Source: Antedon bifida
Taxonomy: Eukaryota > Echinodermata > Crinoidea > Comatulida > Antedonidae
Direction of reading: 5' to 3'
Length of the DNA stretch: 64,000 nt
Assembly (NCBI GenBank): GCA_963402885.1
Contig: OY727096.1
Location: forward strand, 18,891,820 to 18,955,819
Position 1 is the first letter of the stretch, and each line of letters opens with the position of its first letter. Both the position numbers and the translations under genes were made by a program. The notes beneath the pieces are model-generated. The model did not search any database. It was given only the letters and a program-made list of their open reading frames with translations, and had not been told where the DNA came from. Below are positions 63,712 to 64,000 of this stretch, piece by piece.

Positions 63712-64000
63712 CAAGGCTTGGAAAATCCAATGCACCGCTAATAACCCTACTTGTGTAGGCTAAAATAGTAATTGAAAAATTCCAACAACATGAAACATTT
63801 GTTCACAGTTCAATTGATTAAATATAATGTATATAAATAAATATTGGAAATACCGCTTCCGATGAAACGACACCCATTAATAGATATGTTTTCAGTTCAG
63901 TATCCATAGACCTTAATAGATCTTCAATTAATATATTTAAGTACAGTGTTGTCCGTTTTTCAGATACGATTTGATAAAGATAGCCTAGGGAGTACGGTGC

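Larger units (their letters stand above)
62330..64000. other. Right-edge intergenic DNA
   Basis: AT-rich. It contains the right copy of the long direct repeat (63185-63530), a 49-bp palindromic insertion within it, and a TIR-family half-copy (63680-63711). No exon is recognisable before the window ends. Confidence 0.55.

Overview
This is a 64-kb piece of an animal nuclear genome. Genes are split into many short exons with GT-AG introns, the DNA is AT-rich, and terminal-inverted-repeat (TIR) elements and minisatellites are common. Gene content (DNA ligase I, a Munc13-4-type protein, an adhesion-GPCR-like receptor, a TNF-receptor-like protein) and the repeat style suggest a marine invertebrate deuterostome, perhaps an echinoderm. 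The phylum is inference. All exon models were built by hand from splice sites, reading-frame phase and family resemblance; there is no transcript evidence.

Layout. (1) 200-3862, minus strand: the 5' ten coding exons of DNA ligase I (LIG1), from the PCNA-binding start through part of the DNA-binding domain; the rest lies off the left edge. (2) 3863-6465: a divergent intergenic region. (3) 6466-31258, plus strand: a complete 31-exon gene of about 1,286 codons for a UNC13D (Munc13-4)-type C2-MUN-C2 exocytosis priming protein, with introns rich in mobile-element remnants. (4) 31259-34756: a convergent intergenic region with tandem repeats and a tRNA-like SINE remnant. (5) 34757-57079, minus strand: the most remarkable locus. 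A 20-exon gene encodes a signal peptide, YWTD (LDL-receptor class B-like) repeats, a GPS motif and seven transmembrane helices, and then splices in frame into one 13.4-kb exon. That exon adds a cytoplasmic tail of about 4,471 residues, giving about 5,341 in all. The tail has two unrelated repeat arrays (about 35 x 57 residues and about 34 x 44 residues) around a non-repetitive, apparently globular block. (6) 57080-60394: divergent intergenic region with a likely 5' untranslated exon. (7) 60395-62099, plus strand: a small type I membrane protein with two matching 8-cysteine modules. The sequence before this gene recurs after it, which suggests a duplicated locus continuing to the right.

The genes do not look functionally linked: replication/repair, granule exocytosis, and two surface receptors. 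The best candidate for an undescribed system is the receptor with the giant tail. Retention of its last intron would give an ordinary short-tailed receptor, so the giant tail could be an isoform-specific module.
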